Positions 24,754 through 35,900 are shown, counted from the stretch's first letter. The stretch is DNA of 64,000 nucleotides from an uncultured Phocaeicola sp. (GCA_944320135.1 CALUGI010000007.1:1-64000); one strand, 5' to 3'. Translations and numbers: made by a program. The notes: generated by a model not told the origin, from the letters alone.

Positions 24754-25959
24754 ATGGGACAGGCATTATTGAGAGAGATACAGAAAGGGGTGAAAAGCGC
24801 ATTGATTAAAAGGCGCATCATTTCTCATTTCATCTATGCGGGATGCACCACGATTACCGAGCTGTCGAAGGCGGTGGGGCTGAGCGTGCCTACGGTGACC
24901 AAGTTTGTGGATGAAATGCTGGAAGAAGGTTATGTGAACGATTACGGGAAGCTGGAAACGAGCGGCGGAAGGCATCCGAGCTTGTACGGCTTGAACTCAG
25001 AGTCGGGATATTTTGTAGGCGTGGCGGTAGGAGTGCATTCGTTGAGGTTAGGGCTTATCAACTTCAAGGGTGACGTGCTGAAGATGGATTTGGACATTCC
25101 GTTCCATCTGGAGAACACGATGGAGTGCGTGGATACGATATGCGACGAAACGAAGCGTTTTATCGGAAGTCTGGACATCAACCCCAAGAAGATACTGAAC
25201 GTTTGCGTCGGGATTACGGGGCGCGTGAATCCGGAAACGGGATGCAGCTACACGAAACTGACCTGCACGGAAGAACCGTTGGCTGAAACGATGTCGAAAA
25301 AAATAGGCGTCAACGTGTGCATTGACAACGACAGCCGCGCGATGGCATACGGCGAATATATAATGAGGCAAGACAAATGTCCGAAAAACCTTATCTTCAT
25401 CAATGTAAACTGGGGGCTCGGCATGGCAATCATCATCGACGGAAAGCTCTATACGGGAATGTCGGGATTTGCTGGGGAACTCGGACACAATTACGGTTAC
25501 GACAACCAGCAGATTTGCGATTGCGGGAAGAGGGGATGCATTGAGACGGAAGTGTCTTGTTCGGCATTGTACCGGAAGTTTGTTGAGCGGCTCCGGAACG
25601 GAGAAAACTCCATTCTTCTGAAAGAAAAGTCGGTGGACGAGATTACGCTGGACGACGTGATTTCGGCCGTAAAGCGCGAGGATGTGCTTGCCATCGAGCT
25701 TGTGGAAGACATCGGAGCGAAGTTGGGACGTCATATCGGCGAGATGATGAACATTTTCAATCCGGAACAGGTCATCATCGGCGGCGAGTTTTCCAGAGTG
25801 GGAGAGTATCTTCTTCCTCCTGTCATATCGGCCATCCGCCGCTATACGCTGAATCTGATGTATCGCGATTCGGACATCGCGCTTTCAGAACTGAAAGAAA
25901 AAGCCAACGCCGTGGGTTCCGCTCTTTTGGCGAGGAGCAAATTCTTTGCGTTAGACTGA
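24754..25959 (+). CDS. ROK-family transcriptional regulator, NagC-like context
   Basis: A 401-residue protein with an N-terminal winged helix-turn-helix (about residues 18-65; TITELSKAVGLSVPTVTKF) and a C-terminal ROK sugar-kinase-like domain. The zinc motif CDCGKRGCIETE and the ROK signature around GMSGFAGELGHNYGY are present. VCIDNDSRAMAYGEY supplies the active-site Asp region seen in ROK proteins. ROK repressors such as NagC and Mlc respond to sugars or sugar phosphates. Divergence from nagB suggests control of the nag operon. A strong terminator follows at 25985, before the fucosidase operon. Confidence 0.88.
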   Translation: MGQALLREIQKGVKSALIKRRIISHFIYAGCTTITELSKAVGLSVPTVTKFVDEMLEEGYVNDYGKLETSGGRHPSLYGLNSESGYFVGVAVGVHSLRLGLINFKGDVLKMDLDIPFHLENTMECVDTICDETKRFIGSLDINPKKILNVCVGITGRVNPETGCSYTKLTCTEEPLAETMSKKIGVNVCIDNDSRAMAYGEYIMRQDKCPKNLIFINVNWGLGMAIIIDGKLYTGMSGFAGELGHNYGYDNQQICDCGKRGCIETEVSCSALYRKFVERLRNGENSILLKEKSVDEITLDDVISAVKREDVLAIELVEDIGAKLGRHIGEMMNIFNPEQVIIGGEFSRVGEYLLPPVISAIRRYTLNLMYRDSDIALSELKEKANAVGSALLARSKFFALD

Positions 25960-25984
25960 AGATTTTTATAAATGGCTGGCAAAT

Positions 25985-26017
25985 AAGGATGTATCGTGGA
26001 GGTGCATCCTTTTTTTA
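25985..26017 (+). terminator. rho-independent terminator of the ROK gene
   Basis: Arms AAGGATG and CATCCTT surround a 13-base loop and run into a seven-T tract. The hairpin starts 26 bases after the regulator stop and separates it from the enzyme operon at 26142. Confidence 0.8.
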
Positions 26018-26141
26018 TGGCATTGGGAGCCATTCTTTTTCGTCATTTGTATTGCAAGTGTCTGTTGAAAGTACGTAAAATGCATATTCGTATGCTTGCG
26101 TTGCTCCATATTTGCGGTATAAATAAAATAAATTTTGTATC

Positions 26142-28418
26142 ATGAGACTACGCTTATTGCCGCTTATTGCATTTATTGTATTGTGTTGTTCCTGCCTGAA
26201 GAGGGAGGAACCGTATGACTTTTTGCCTGTTTACAGCTTGACTTTTGACCATTTGCCCCAGGTTTGGGACGAAGCCATCCCTTTGGGAAATGGGCTGACA
26301 GGCGCCTTGGTTTGGCAAAAAGACGGAAAATTGCGAATTGCCGTTGACAGGGCTGATTTATGGGACTTGCGTCCGGTTGAGAAATTTGACACTTCAGCCT
26401 ATTCTTATCAGTTCGTTTATAACCAAGTTGTCAACAAGAAGGACATATCGTTGGTTCATGACTTGATAGACAATCGGACGAGATATGATTCGGCTCCAAC
26501 CAAGATTCCGGCCGGCGCGATTGAACTGAATACGGCCTGTTTGGGAAAAGTGGAAAAAGTGAAGCTCGATTTGGCTTCCGCTGTCTGTTCCATAGAATGG
26601 GAAAGCGGGACAAAGGCGCATATCTTTGTTCCGGCAAATGAAAAGGGAGGACGTTTCTTGTTTGAGAACTTGCCGGATACCCTTGCCGTCGATTTGGTTG
26701 CTCCTTTGTATGAAGGGGATGATATAGTATCGAGCCACCAGCAAGGAATCAATGAGCTTTCTTCTTTGGGATATAAGCAAGGCTGTGTGAAGAAAGTAAC
26801 GCCGACATCTCTGCTCTATGCTCAGCGGGGGTGGGGAGATGTTTCATACGAGATAGCTGTAGACTGGAATATGCTTCCCGGAGGAACGATGGAAGGCAAA
26901 TATTGCGTAACGTCTGACGGCACATGGTATTCGGAGCCGACTGGCGCATTGGAGTGTATGCAGAAATACATGAATGAAGATTTCAGCCACAGTTTGGCAA
27001 AACATAAAAGCTGGTGGACGGAATATTGGGGGAAATCCGGAATATCACTTCCTGACACTTTGATTGAAAAGCAATGGTATTTGGAAATGTATAAGTTTGC
27101 TGCCGCATCGCGCAAAGGTGCTCCCCCTGTCAGCTTGCAGGCTGTTTGGACTGCTGACAATGGACAGACTCCGCCTTGGCGCGGCGATTATCATAATGAT
27201 TTGAATACTCAGATGAGTTATTGGGCGGGGTATGCGTCAAATCATTTGGAAGAGTCGTCCGTCTTTACAGACTGGCTTTGGAAAATCAAAGAAAATTCAG
27301 AGGAATATACCCGTCGTTTCTTCGGAGTTGAAGGAATGAATGTGGCATGTATAGCAACCTTAACGGGAGAGCCTATCGGCGGATGGAACCAATATGCCAA
27401 TTCTCCTACGGCGGCCGGCTGGTTGGCACATCATTTCTATTTGCAGTGGAAGTACGGCATGGACAACGAGTTCTTACGGGACAGAGCCTACCCGTGGGTG
27501 AAGGAAGTGGCGAGATTCTTTGAATATGTTTCTGTTTTTGGTGAGGACGGGATGAGGAAATTGCCTCTTTCATCTTCTCCTGAGATAAATGACAACCGGA
27601 TTGACGCCTGGTTTCAGGAAACTACCAACTATGATTTGGCCAATATTCGTTTCACTTATTTGGCGGCAGGGGAAATGGCTGATGCTTTAGGAATGGATGA
27701 AGAAGCTGCCCATTGGAAAAAGCTGTTGGCGGAGTGGCCTGATTTTGCCAAGAATGAAAACGGTTTGTTGATTGCGCCGGGTGTGCCTTTGGCCGATTCA
27801 CACCGCCATCTTTCTCATTTGTTGGCTTTTCATCCTTTGGGTATCATAGATGTCAGTCAAGGAAACGGAACCATTGACTTGATTCTCCGTTCAATCAAGC
27901 ATGTAGAGCAGCTGGGGCCGGATTGGTGGACCGGATTTACTTATGCGTGGCTTGCTAATATGAAAGCGCGCGTGTTTGCAGGCGATGATGCGTTGAGAAA
28001 CCTTCATATATTCATCAAGGCTTTTTGCGGTCCGAACGGTTTCCATCTGAACGGAGACCAGTTGAAGGCGGGCTTTTCTGAGTTTACATATCGTCCTTTT
28101 ACGTTGGAGGCCAACTTTGCATGTGCTTCAGCCATACAGGAGATGTTGTTGCAAAGCCATACCGGAGTGATTCGTGTCTTTCCGGCCTTGCCCTCGAAAT
28201 GGGAATGCGCGTCTTTCCATGATTTGCGCGCGATGGGAGCGTTTCTTGTGTCGGCTTCTTACGAAAATCATGCGGTGAAGTCTGTCGAGATAACCGCTGA
28301 AAAGGGAGGACTTATGCGGTTCGCCAATCCTTTTTCAGGGCAAAAGTTTGAAGTGCAGATGGAACCGGGGGAGACACTTCTGTTTACATCGGACAACCCT
28401 TCGGGAAGAAATATTTAA
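26142..28418 (+). CDS. GH95-like glycoside hydrolase with altered catalytic residues
   Basis: A 758-residue lipoprotein (lipobox CCSC). The GH95 layout is clear: an N-terminal beta domain opening with WDEAIPLGNGLTGALVW, an (alpha/alpha)6 barrel, and a C-terminal beta domain. GH95 enzymes are mostly alpha-1,2-L-fucosidases, with some alpha-L-galactosidases. Compared with AfcA of Bifidobacterium (from memory N421, N423, E566, D766), the NINxxMNYW motif reads DLNTQMSYW, with Asp353 for the first Asn and Asn355 kept. The acid Glu is kept (Glu481 in SSSPEIND). The Asp of FQIDGNFG is Glu656 (FTLEANFA). Two of the four active-site positions are therefore changed, so specificity or mechanism may differ. 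First gene of a four-gene operon; GH29 follows after 14 bases. No convincing -7 element was found upstream. Confidence 0.8.
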   Translation: MRLRLLPLIAFIVLCCSCLKREEPYDFLPVYSLTFDHLPQVWDEAIPLGNGLTGALVWQKDGKLRIAVDRADLWDLRPVEKFDTSAYSYQFVYNQVVNKKDISLVHDLIDNRTRYDSAPTKIPAGAIELNTACLGKVEKVKLDLASAVCSIEWESGTKAHIFVPANEKGGRFLFENLPDTLAVDLVAPLYEGDDIVSSHQQGINELSSLGYKQGCVKKVTPTSLLYAQRGWGDVSYEIAVDWNMLPGGTMEGKYCVTSDGTWYSEPTGALECMQKYMNEDFSHSLAKHKSWWTEYWGKSGISLPDTLIEKQWYLEMYKFAAASRKGAPPVSLQAVWTADNGQTPPWRGDYHNDLNTQMSYWAGYASNHLEESSVFTDWLWKIKENSEEYTRRFFGVEGMNVACIATLTGEPIGGWNQYANSPTAAGWLAHHFYLQWKYGMDNEFLRDRAYPWVKEVARFFEYVSVFGEDGMRKLPLSSSPEINDNRIDAWFQETTNYDLANIRFTYLAAGEMADALGMDEEAAHWKKLLAEWPDFAKNENGLLIAPGVPLADSHRHLSHLLAFHPLGIIDVSQGNGTIDLILRSIKHVEQLGPDWWTGFTYAWLANMKARVFAGDDALRNLHIFIKAFCGPNGFHLNGDQLKAGFSEFTYRPFTLEANFACASAIQEMLLQSHTGVIRVFPALPSKWECASFHDLRAMGAFLVSASYENHAVKSVEITAEKGGLMRFANPFSGQKFEVQMEPGETLLFTSDNPSGRNI

Positions 28419-28432
28419 ATGGACGCTATATC

Positions 28433-30307
28433 ATGAAAAAGAAATTGACTTTAATAGTGCTGGCCGGACTTCTTGTGTTTGCAGGCTGTGCCCATAAGAC
28501 AACTGATTCCGACACGGATTTGAGCCCTTCATCGATTATGACATCAGAAGAAGACTATGAGAAAAGAATGGAATGGTTTGAAAATGCCCGTTTCGGGATG
28601 TTTATTCATTGGGGCGTGTATTCTCCTTTGGCGTGTTCGTGGAAGGGGAAACATTATGCCGGTTATGGAGAACATATACAGCGCATGGCGAAAATTCCGG
28701 CGGAAGAATATAAAAAGGCGGTCGCCGGAAATTTTAATCCGGCGGATTTTGATGCCGAAGAGTGGGTGCGGATTGCGAAAGAAACAGGTATGGGCTATTT
28801 CATCATTACCGCCAAGCATCATGACGGCTTTGCCATGTATGATTCGAAAGTCAGTGATTACAATATCGTAAAGGCTACTCCCTTTGCGCGTGATCCGATG
28901 AAGGAGTTGAGGGAGGCTTGCAGGAAAGCGGGCATCAAGTTCGGATTCTATTATTCCCATGCCTTTGACTGGGGAGAAAAGAATGGTGTGGGGAACGACT
29001 GGGATTATGACAATCCCGGAGGCGACAAATTGCTGGGAGGGCGTGAATGGTGGAACACCCGCAAGGACTTTCTTCCGACAGCACGCAAGTATGTCGATGA
29101 AAAGGCTATTCCGCAGATAAAGGAACTGATTGCAAATTATGATCCTGACATTATGTGGTTCGATACTCCGCACAAGCTGCCGCAAGAAGAGTGTGTACGT
29201 ATAGCCAAGGCGACACGTGAGGCCAGTCCGGATATAGTCATCAACGGACGTGCGATTTCGGGATTTGACCGGTATGACTATTACAATACGAATGACTGTC
29301 CTTATGAGTTCAGTGACTATAAGGGGTGTTATTGGGAGGGAATCCCTACCACGAACAATTCGTATGCCTATAATGAGAACGACAATGATTACAAGCCTTC
29401 TTCTTTTTTCATCCGCCTGTTGGTTAAGGCTGCGGCTCGCGGAGGGAATATATTGATGAATATCGGCCCGATGGGAAATGGTTTGTTCAGCGAACCTGAC
29501 ATCAATATTCTGAAGGGAATTGCGGACTGGTGGCAAGTGAATGGAGAGGCTTCAATCAGGGGAACGTCTTCTACTCCGTTGTCGGTTCAGTCATGGGGGG
29601 AGTCTACTTTGAAAGGCAACAATCTTTATTTGCATATATTTGATTGGCCGAAGACTGGCAAATTATGTGTCGGAGGGTTGCTGACCGATGTCAGTCGGGC
29701 TTATTTGTTGGCCGATCCGGATAAAAGCCTGCAATGTTCCCGTTCGGGAAAGGATTTATGGGTTGACATACCTTCAGCTTGTCCGGATTCGGTTGACGCG
29801 GTTATGGTATTGGAGTGCGTTTCTGCGCCTCAAACAGACAAGAGGCGTCGTATTTCAACGGATGCAACGGACTGTTTGCGTACATTTGACGCTCGGTTGG
29901 AAGGTGGCGCACGTTATGGCGGTGAGGAACGTGAGGCTCGCTATGTACAGAATCTGAAACAAAAAGGAGATGCCGTCGTGTGGCCTGTCCGTTTGGACAA
30001 GCCGATGAAATGTGAGGTTAGCATAGCTTATGCGGCTCCTGCTCCTAAATATAAGGATGAATTGGTGGAAGGTGATGCGGGCAAGGAACTGCGTAAGGCT
30101 GATAACGGTGCGGCGGGAATGTTTTCCGTTACATTGGGAAGCGAGAGGCTGGTCAGGAAAGTTCGGAACGGAGATGAAGTGACCGATGTGGCGGGAGTCG
30201 TGAAACTTTCTGTCGGGGAATATGATATTCGGATAGATGTGGAGTCTGTAGCCGGTGCGGAATTGTTCCGTCCTCGGTATCTTTTATTGAAACCTTTGGA
30301 AGAATGA
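28433..30307 (+). CDS. alpha-L-fucosidase, GH29
   Basis: A 624-residue lipoprotein (lipobox VFAGC). The GH29 barrel starts at RFGMFIHWGVYSP and contains ITAKHHDGFAMYDSKVSDY, and DIMWFDTPH with the nucleophile Asp244. GGNILMNIGPMGNG closes the barrel. The C-terminal part is beta-rich and ends in a discoidin-like or jelly-roll stretch. GH29 enzymes release alpha-L-fucose with retention. The N-terminal sequence and the long loop after the nucleophile place it with broad-specificity (GH29-A) members more than with the alpha-1,3/4-specific type (inference). Its TGA overlaps the ATG of the GH3 gene by 4 bases. Confidence 0.9.
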   Translation: MKKKLTLIVLAGLLVFAGCAHKTTDSDTDLSPSSIMTSEEDYEKRMEWFENARFGMFIHWGVYSPLACSWKGKHYAGYGEHIQRMAKIPAEEYKKAVAGNFNPADFDAEEWVRIAKETGMGYFIITAKHHDGFAMYDSKVSDYNIVKATPFARDPMKELREACRKAGIKFGFYYSHAFDWGEKNGVGNDWDYDNPGGDKLLGGREWWNTRKDFLPTARKYVDEKAIPQIKELIANYDPDIMWFDTPHKLPQEECVRIAKATREASPDIVINGRAISGFDRYDYYNTNDCPYEFSDYKGCYWEGIPTTNNSYAYNENDNDYKPSSFFIRLLVKAAARGGNILMNIGPMGNGLFSEPDINILKGIADWWQVNGEASIRGTSSTPLSVQSWGESTLKGNNLYLHIFDWPKTGKLCVGGLLTDVSRAYLLADPDKSLQCSRSGKDLWVDIPSACPDSVDAVMVLECVSAPQTDKRRRISTDATDCLRTFDARLEGGARYGGEEREARYVQNLKQKGDAVVWPVRLDKPMKCEVSIAYAAPAPKYKDELVEGDAGKELRKADNGAAGMFSVTLGSERLVRKVRNGDEVTDVAGVVKLSVGEYDIRIDVESVAGAELFRPRYLLLKPLEE

Positions 30308-32898
30308 ATATGAAAAAGAAAGTGATTTGGGCTTTTGTGTCGTTGTGCTTTTTTCAAAGTGCCGGCATGGTTGTTTATGGAAAGGCTTTTCCGTATAAGA
30401 ACTCCCAATTGCCAGTAGAGCAGAGAGTGGAAGATTTGTTGGCGCGGATGACGTTGGATGAGAAAATAGCGCAACTCCGTCATATTCATTCCTGGGATAT
30501 TTTTGACGGCCAGAATCTTGATGAGAACAAGTTGGCGTCTTTTGCCGGAGATATAGGATGGGGATTCGTTGAGGGATTTCCCCTTACAGGAGAGAATTGC
30601 GGCAAACACATGCGGACTATCCAGAGATATATGGTTGAACGCACCAGATTAGGAATCCCTGTCTTTACGGTGGCCGAGTCTTTGCATGGCTCTGTTCATG
30701 ACGGTTCCACCATTTTTCCGCAGAATGTAGCGTTGGGGAGTACTTTTAATCCCGGACTTGCGTATGAAAAGGCTGCCTTAATCTGTCGTGACCTCCATGC
30801 TCAGGGCATACGTCAGACTTTGGCGCCTTGTATTGATGTCGTTCGTGATTTGCGCTGGGGGCGTGTGGAGGAATCTTTTGGAGAGGATCCTTATTTATGC
30901 GGGCTTTTCGCTAAGGCGGAAACGAAAGGCTATTTGGACAACGGCATCTCTCCGATGCTGAAGCATTTCGGGCCTCATGGCAATCCGTTGGGCGGACTGA
31001 ATCTGGCCTCGGTGGAATGCGGAGAGCGGGATTTGCATGAAATCTATCTCAAACCGTTTGAAATGGTCGTCACTTCATTGCCCGTAATGGCGGTAATGTC
31101 CACATATAACTCTTGGAACAGAATTCCCAATTCCGCTTCCCGTTATTTGTTGACGGAAGTGTTGAGAAAGCGGTGGGGGTTTGAAGGATATGTCTATTCG
31201 GACTGGGGGGCGATTGAAATGTTGCAGAATTTTCATCATACGGCTGGAAGTCCGGCGGAATGTGCGGCTCAGGCACTTTGCGCGGGTTTGGATGTTGAGG
31301 CTTCAAGCGGATGTTTCCCGTCTTTGAAGATGTTGGTCAATGAAGGGCGGATAGAAATGGAGGTGATTGATGAAGCGGTAAGGAGGGTCTTGAGAGCAAA
31401 GTTTGTTGCCGGATTATTTGAAGACCCGTATGGAGACAAATTTGAAAAAAGGGAGATGCACGGTGATGAAAGTGTGGCGTTGTCACGTAAGATTGCAGAC
31501 GAGTCGGTGGTCTTGTTGAAAAATGAAAAAGGGCTGTTGCCGTTGGATTTGGAGCGTTTCCGCTCGATTGCGGTTATAGGACCGAATGCGGACCAAGTTC
31601 AGTTTGGCGATTATTCCTGGAGCCGTAGCAATGAAGATGGAGTGACTCCTTTGGAGGGAATACGTGAACTGGTCGGTGATGGTGCCGTTGTCCGTTATGC
31701 CAAGGGATGCAGTCTGACGTCTAAGGATACGGCAGGGATACCGGAAGCGGTAAAGGTTGCTTCCCAAAGTGATGTGGCTGTCTTGTTTTGTGGCAGTTCG
31801 AGTGCATCCTTGGCTCGCGATTACAGTCAGGCTAATTGTGGCGAAGGGTTTGATTTGCACGATCTTCAGTTGACAGGAGCACAAAGCGATTTGATAAAGG
31901 CGGTATACGAGACGGGCAAACCAGTGGTTCTTGTTCTTGTGACGGGAAAGCCTTTCAGCATATCATGGGAGAAAACTCATCTGCCGGCTGTTTTAGTACA
32001 ATGGTATGGTGGAGAAGAAGCCGGGCGTTCGATAGCAGATGTCCTTTTCGGCAAAGTGAATCCGTCGGGAAAGTTGCCTTTTTCCTTTCCTCAAAGCGTA
32101 GGACATTTGCCTGTTTATTATAATTATTTGCCTTCTGACAAGGGCTTTTATAAGCAACCGGGCAATGATGAAACTCCGGGAAGAGACTATGTCTTTTCAT
32201 CTCCGGCTCCGTTATGGAGTTTTGGATATGGATTGAGCTATACTTCTTTTTCTTTGGACGGGTTGGATGCTGTTCTGGAAGGTGATTCCGTTTTGGTCAG
32301 AACAACAATCCGCAACACGGGGAACAGGTCCGGTAAAGAAGTTGTGCAGCTGTATGTACGCGATTTGGTGAGTTCAGTTGTTACTCCGTTGCAGCAATTG
32401 CGCGCATTTCTGAAGGTGGAGCTGGCTCCGGGGGAAAGCAAAAAGATAACGCTCGGTTTTCCTGTCGGGGATTTGTCATTGACTATGGAAGACGGAAAAA
32501 GGCTGTTCGAGCCTGGGGCGTTCGAATTGAGGCTGGGTACGTCTTCCGACTGCATTTTATTGAAGAAGACCATCGGTCTTGATGAGAATAGATGTTTGGT
32601 TCGGGACAACGAGAAAGCATCGGAAGAGGGTGTCGCTGCACCGGTTAGCCTTGCGGACGAAATGTTTGTAGGGGGTGTTGTCAGAGATATGCAGGCAACA
32701 TTGGTAAATGATGTTGCAATTCATTCGAAATTTACGGGACGCGAGCTGGGGAAAACAGATTCTGAAGGCAGATATAAGGTATGGGTTTCTGCTGATGACG
32801 TACTTGTCTTTGAAAAAAGAGGGTATTCAAGGCTGGAAATACCTGTAGACGGGAATGAATTATTGAATGTGAAAATGGTTTATGGTGGAAACGATTGA
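30304..32898 (+). CDS. GH3 beta-glycosidase with C-terminal carboxypeptidase-regulatory-like domain
   Basis: An 864-residue secreted enzyme with a signal peptide of about 27 residues. GH3 N-terminal barrel: VEDLLARMTLDEKIAQL, VEESFGEDPYL, KHFGPHG, and VYSDWGA with nucleophile Asp300. The C-terminal alpha/beta sandwich has VVLLKNEKGLLPLD and VQWYGGEEAGRSIADVLFG, followed by a fibronectin-III-like domain (NTGNRSGKEVVQLYV). Residues about 785-860 form an extra domain with the pattern of a carboxypeptidase-regulatory-like fold (GGVVRDMQATL, then KTDSEGRYKVWV and FEKRGYSRLEIPV), unusual at the end of a GH3. Substrate is beta-glucosyl, beta-xylosyl or similar; it cannot be set from sequence. ATG 30304 overlaps the GH29 stop; 30310 is an alternative start. 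Confidence 0.88.
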   Translation: MNMKKKVIWAFVSLCFFQSAGMVVYGKAFPYKNSQLPVEQRVEDLLARMTLDEKIAQLRHIHSWDIFDGQNLDENKLASFAGDIGWGFVEGFPLTGENCGKHMRTIQRYMVERTRLGIPVFTVAESLHGSVHDGSTIFPQNVALGSTFNPGLAYEKAALICRDLHAQGIRQTLAPCIDVVRDLRWGRVEESFGEDPYLCGLFAKAETKGYLDNGISPMLKHFGPHGNPLGGLNLASVECGERDLHEIYLKPFEMVVTSLPVMAVMSTYNSWNRIPNSASRYLLTEVLRKRWGFEGYVYSDWGAIEMLQNFHHTAGSPAECAAQALCAGLDVEASSGCFPSLKMLVNEGRIEMEVIDEAVRRVLRAKFVAGLFEDPYGDKFEKREMHGDESVALSRKIADESVVLLKNEKGLLPLDLERFRSIAVIGPNADQVQFGDYSWSRSNEDGVTPLEGIRELVGDGAVVRYAKGCSLTSKDTAGIPEAVKVASQSDVAVLFCGSSSASLARDYSQANCGEGFDLHDLQLTGAQSDLIKAVYETGKPVVLVLVTGKPFSISWEKTHLPAVLVQWYGGEEAGRSIADVLFGKVNPSGKLPFSFPQSVGHLPVYYNYLPSDKGFYKQPGNDETPGRDYVFSSPAPLWSFGYGLSYTSFSLDGLDAVLEGDSVLVRTTIRNTGNRSGKEVVQLYVRDLVSSVVTPLQQLRAFLKVELAPGESKKITLGFPVGDLSLTMEDGKRLFEPGAFELRLGTSSDCILLKKTIGLDENRCLVRDNEKASEEGVAAPVSLADEMFVGGVVRDMQATLVNDVAIHSKFTGRELGKTDSEGRYKVWVSADDVLVFEKRGYSRLEIPVDGNELLNVKMVYGGND

Positions 32899-32910
32899 TA
32901 AAAACAACAA

Positions 32911-35900
32911 ATGGAAATGAGAAAAGTTTGGATATGCCTTTGTCTGGTGACTGTGCTTTGTCTGCTGTCACTCGAAGTGTCTGCGGCCGACAGGGGGAAT
33001 GACGGAATAAATATCATTCCTTACCCTAAGGATGTTCAGGTGAAAGAAGGTTTCTTTCTGCTTACAGCTGAAACGGCTTTTCTGGCTGGAACGGAAGAAG
33101 AGAGGCTGATTGCCGAACCCTTTCGGCAGCAGATGAAGCGTACTACGGGATATGCGTTGGATTACGCCGGTTCATCGTCTCTTAAATGCATTAAGCTGTC
33201 TATAGACCGGAGTCTGCCGTTGAATGAGGAAGGGTATTTTCTTGAGGTATCGGAATCCCGGATTGTCGTAGCCGGGAAAAGCCGGCGCGGTTTGTTTTAT
33301 GGCTTGCAGACAATGATGCAGTTGTTTTCTCCAGAGATTCTTGGTTCGGACAGGAAGGTCGGGATGCGTTGGACTGTGCCGTGTGTGACGGTAAAGGATG
33401 AGCCTCGGTTCCCTTATCGCGGAATGTTGCTTGATGTATGCCGTTATTTCCTGCCTGTCGATTTCATCAAGAAGCAGCTTGATTTGATGGCGATGCTGAA
33501 ACTGAATCATTTTCATTGGCATTTGACTGACGATCATTTGTGGACCATTGAGGTAAAGAAATATCCTCTGTTGACAGAAATCGGTTCTGTCCGTCATAAT
33601 GCGGACGGAAGTGTATGTCAAGGGTTCTATACGCAAGAACAGATTAAGGAGGTGGTGGCCTATGCTGCGGCACGACAGATAACGGTGGTTCCGGAAATCG
33701 AACTTCCCGGACATGCCCTTGCCGCATTGACGGCATATCCGGAACTGTCTTGTACGGGCGGACCTTTCCAGCTTCGCAACCAATGGGGCGTGGAAGACGA
33801 CGTATATTGTGCCGGGAATGATAAAGTCTTTGATTTTCTGGAAGGCGTGTTCGATGAAATAATGCCTCTTTTCCCTGGGAAATACATACATATCGGGGGG
33901 GATGAGTGTCCTAAAGTCCGTTGGGAACATTGCAGGAAATGCCTGAAACGGATGAAGGAGGAACATTTGAAAGATTCTCGCGAACTGCAGAGCTATTTTA
34001 TACATCGTGTGGAGGCTATGGTGTTGAAGCATGGGAAGGCGATGGTCGGTTGGGATGAGATTCTGGAGGGCGGATTGGCGCCTTCCGCCACTGTGATGTC
34101 CTGGACGGGCGAGGAAGGAGGCATTGTTGCCGCCAATATGGGGCACGATGTCATTATGACTCCCCTTCAGTACGCTTATTACGATTATAACGGACAAGGC
34201 GCGCCGGAGGTGGAGCCTGTTGCGATAGGATATGGCATTTCTTTGGAGAAAGCGTATTCTTTTGAACCGGTTTCCGACAGGATAGCAGAGGACAAAAGGC
34301 ATCACATCCTTGGAGCTCAGGCGAATCTATGGACTGAATATTCGCCGACTCCCGAACATACGGAGTATCTGCTGTATCCGCGTCTGTTGGCTATGGCGGA
34401 GCTTATATGGACTCCGAAATCCCGAAAGGACTACAAGTCTTTTGTCCGCAGAATGGAGAATATGCTTTTGCGGCTGGACGCATACAATGTGAATTACCAT
34501 ATACCGTTGCCCGAAGGACCTGTGGCTGATTATATGGCTGTGACGGATAAAATATCTTTGTCGTTCCATAACAGCCGCAACCTTGATATGGTATATACGT
34601 TGGACGGAACTGTGCCTTCCGCTGATTCCGAAGTCTATTCAGGGCCATTGTCGTTTACCGATGATGCCGTGTTGAAGATTGCGACGCGTCTGCCTTCCGG
34701 AAAGCTGAGCCGCACAAGGACAGTGACTGTCAGGAAGGAGAAAATGCGCCCGGCTTTCCCGGAATCGGAGAAAATGCGTCCGGGAGCCGAAATGCTTCGT
34801 GCGTCAGGAAAGTTCTATTATGTGACCGACTTGCTGGATGCCGGATGGAGCAATCCGGAAATTGTCATGGACTTCAATCAGAATGTTCCGCCTGAATCGG
34901 ACGGGGCTTTCCTTTATCGCGGGTATTTTGAAGTGCCGGAGGATGGCGTTTATTGCTTTACGACTGAAATGGATCAGCTGAAGATTGACGGCGAGCTGCT
35001 GATAAGCAATAGCGGCAAACTCGTCCGGCATTCTGTAAGCCGCAAGACGATTGCATTGGAAAAAGGGCTTCATGCTTTCGAACTTGTATATATCAATTCC
35101 AATATCGGAGGGTTCCATCGTTATTGGAACAATCGCGGTTTCCGGTTTGTCGATGAAAAAGGGAAACTGACGTGTCCGAAATTGTATCATGCGGAAGAAG
35201 AGTATTACGTAAAACACCTCCGCTTTCCGGTTGGAACGCCGTTGGATTGTAAAGTAAACATGGCGGCCCGTCTGGTTCCCACGCCGGGACAGTTGCAGTG
35301 GCAGAAGATGGAGCTGACCGCTTTCCTGCATTTCGGCATAAACACCTTTACTGGGGAAGAGTGGGGAAGCGGCAAGGAAGACCCTGCCCTGTTCAATCCT
35401 TCGGCACTGGATGCCGGACAATGGGTGCGTACATTGAAGAATGCAGGCTTCAGGATGGTGATTCTGACCGCAAAGCATCATGACGGCTTCTGTCTGTGGC
35501 AGACGAAGACAACGTCTCATTCCGTGGCCTCTTCTCCTTGGAAGAACGGAAAAGGAGATGTCGTGAAGGAGCTTCGCGAGGCATGTGAGAGATATGGCAT
35601 GAAGTTCGGCGTCTATCTTTCTCCGTGGGACAGAAACGCGGCTTGCTATGGAGATTCTCCAAAGTACAATGACTTCTTTGTCAGACAATTGACGGAATTG
35701 CTTACGAACTACGGGAAGGTGGACGAAGTGTGGTTTGACGGAGCCAACGGGGAAGGGCCGAACGGGAAGAAGCAAATCTATGATTGGGACGCATTCTTCA
35801 AGACGGTACGCCGTCTGCAGCCGGATGCAGTTACGGCCATAATGGGCGATGATGTCCGTTGGGTAGGCAATGAGAAGGGAATAGGCCGTGAAACTGAGTG

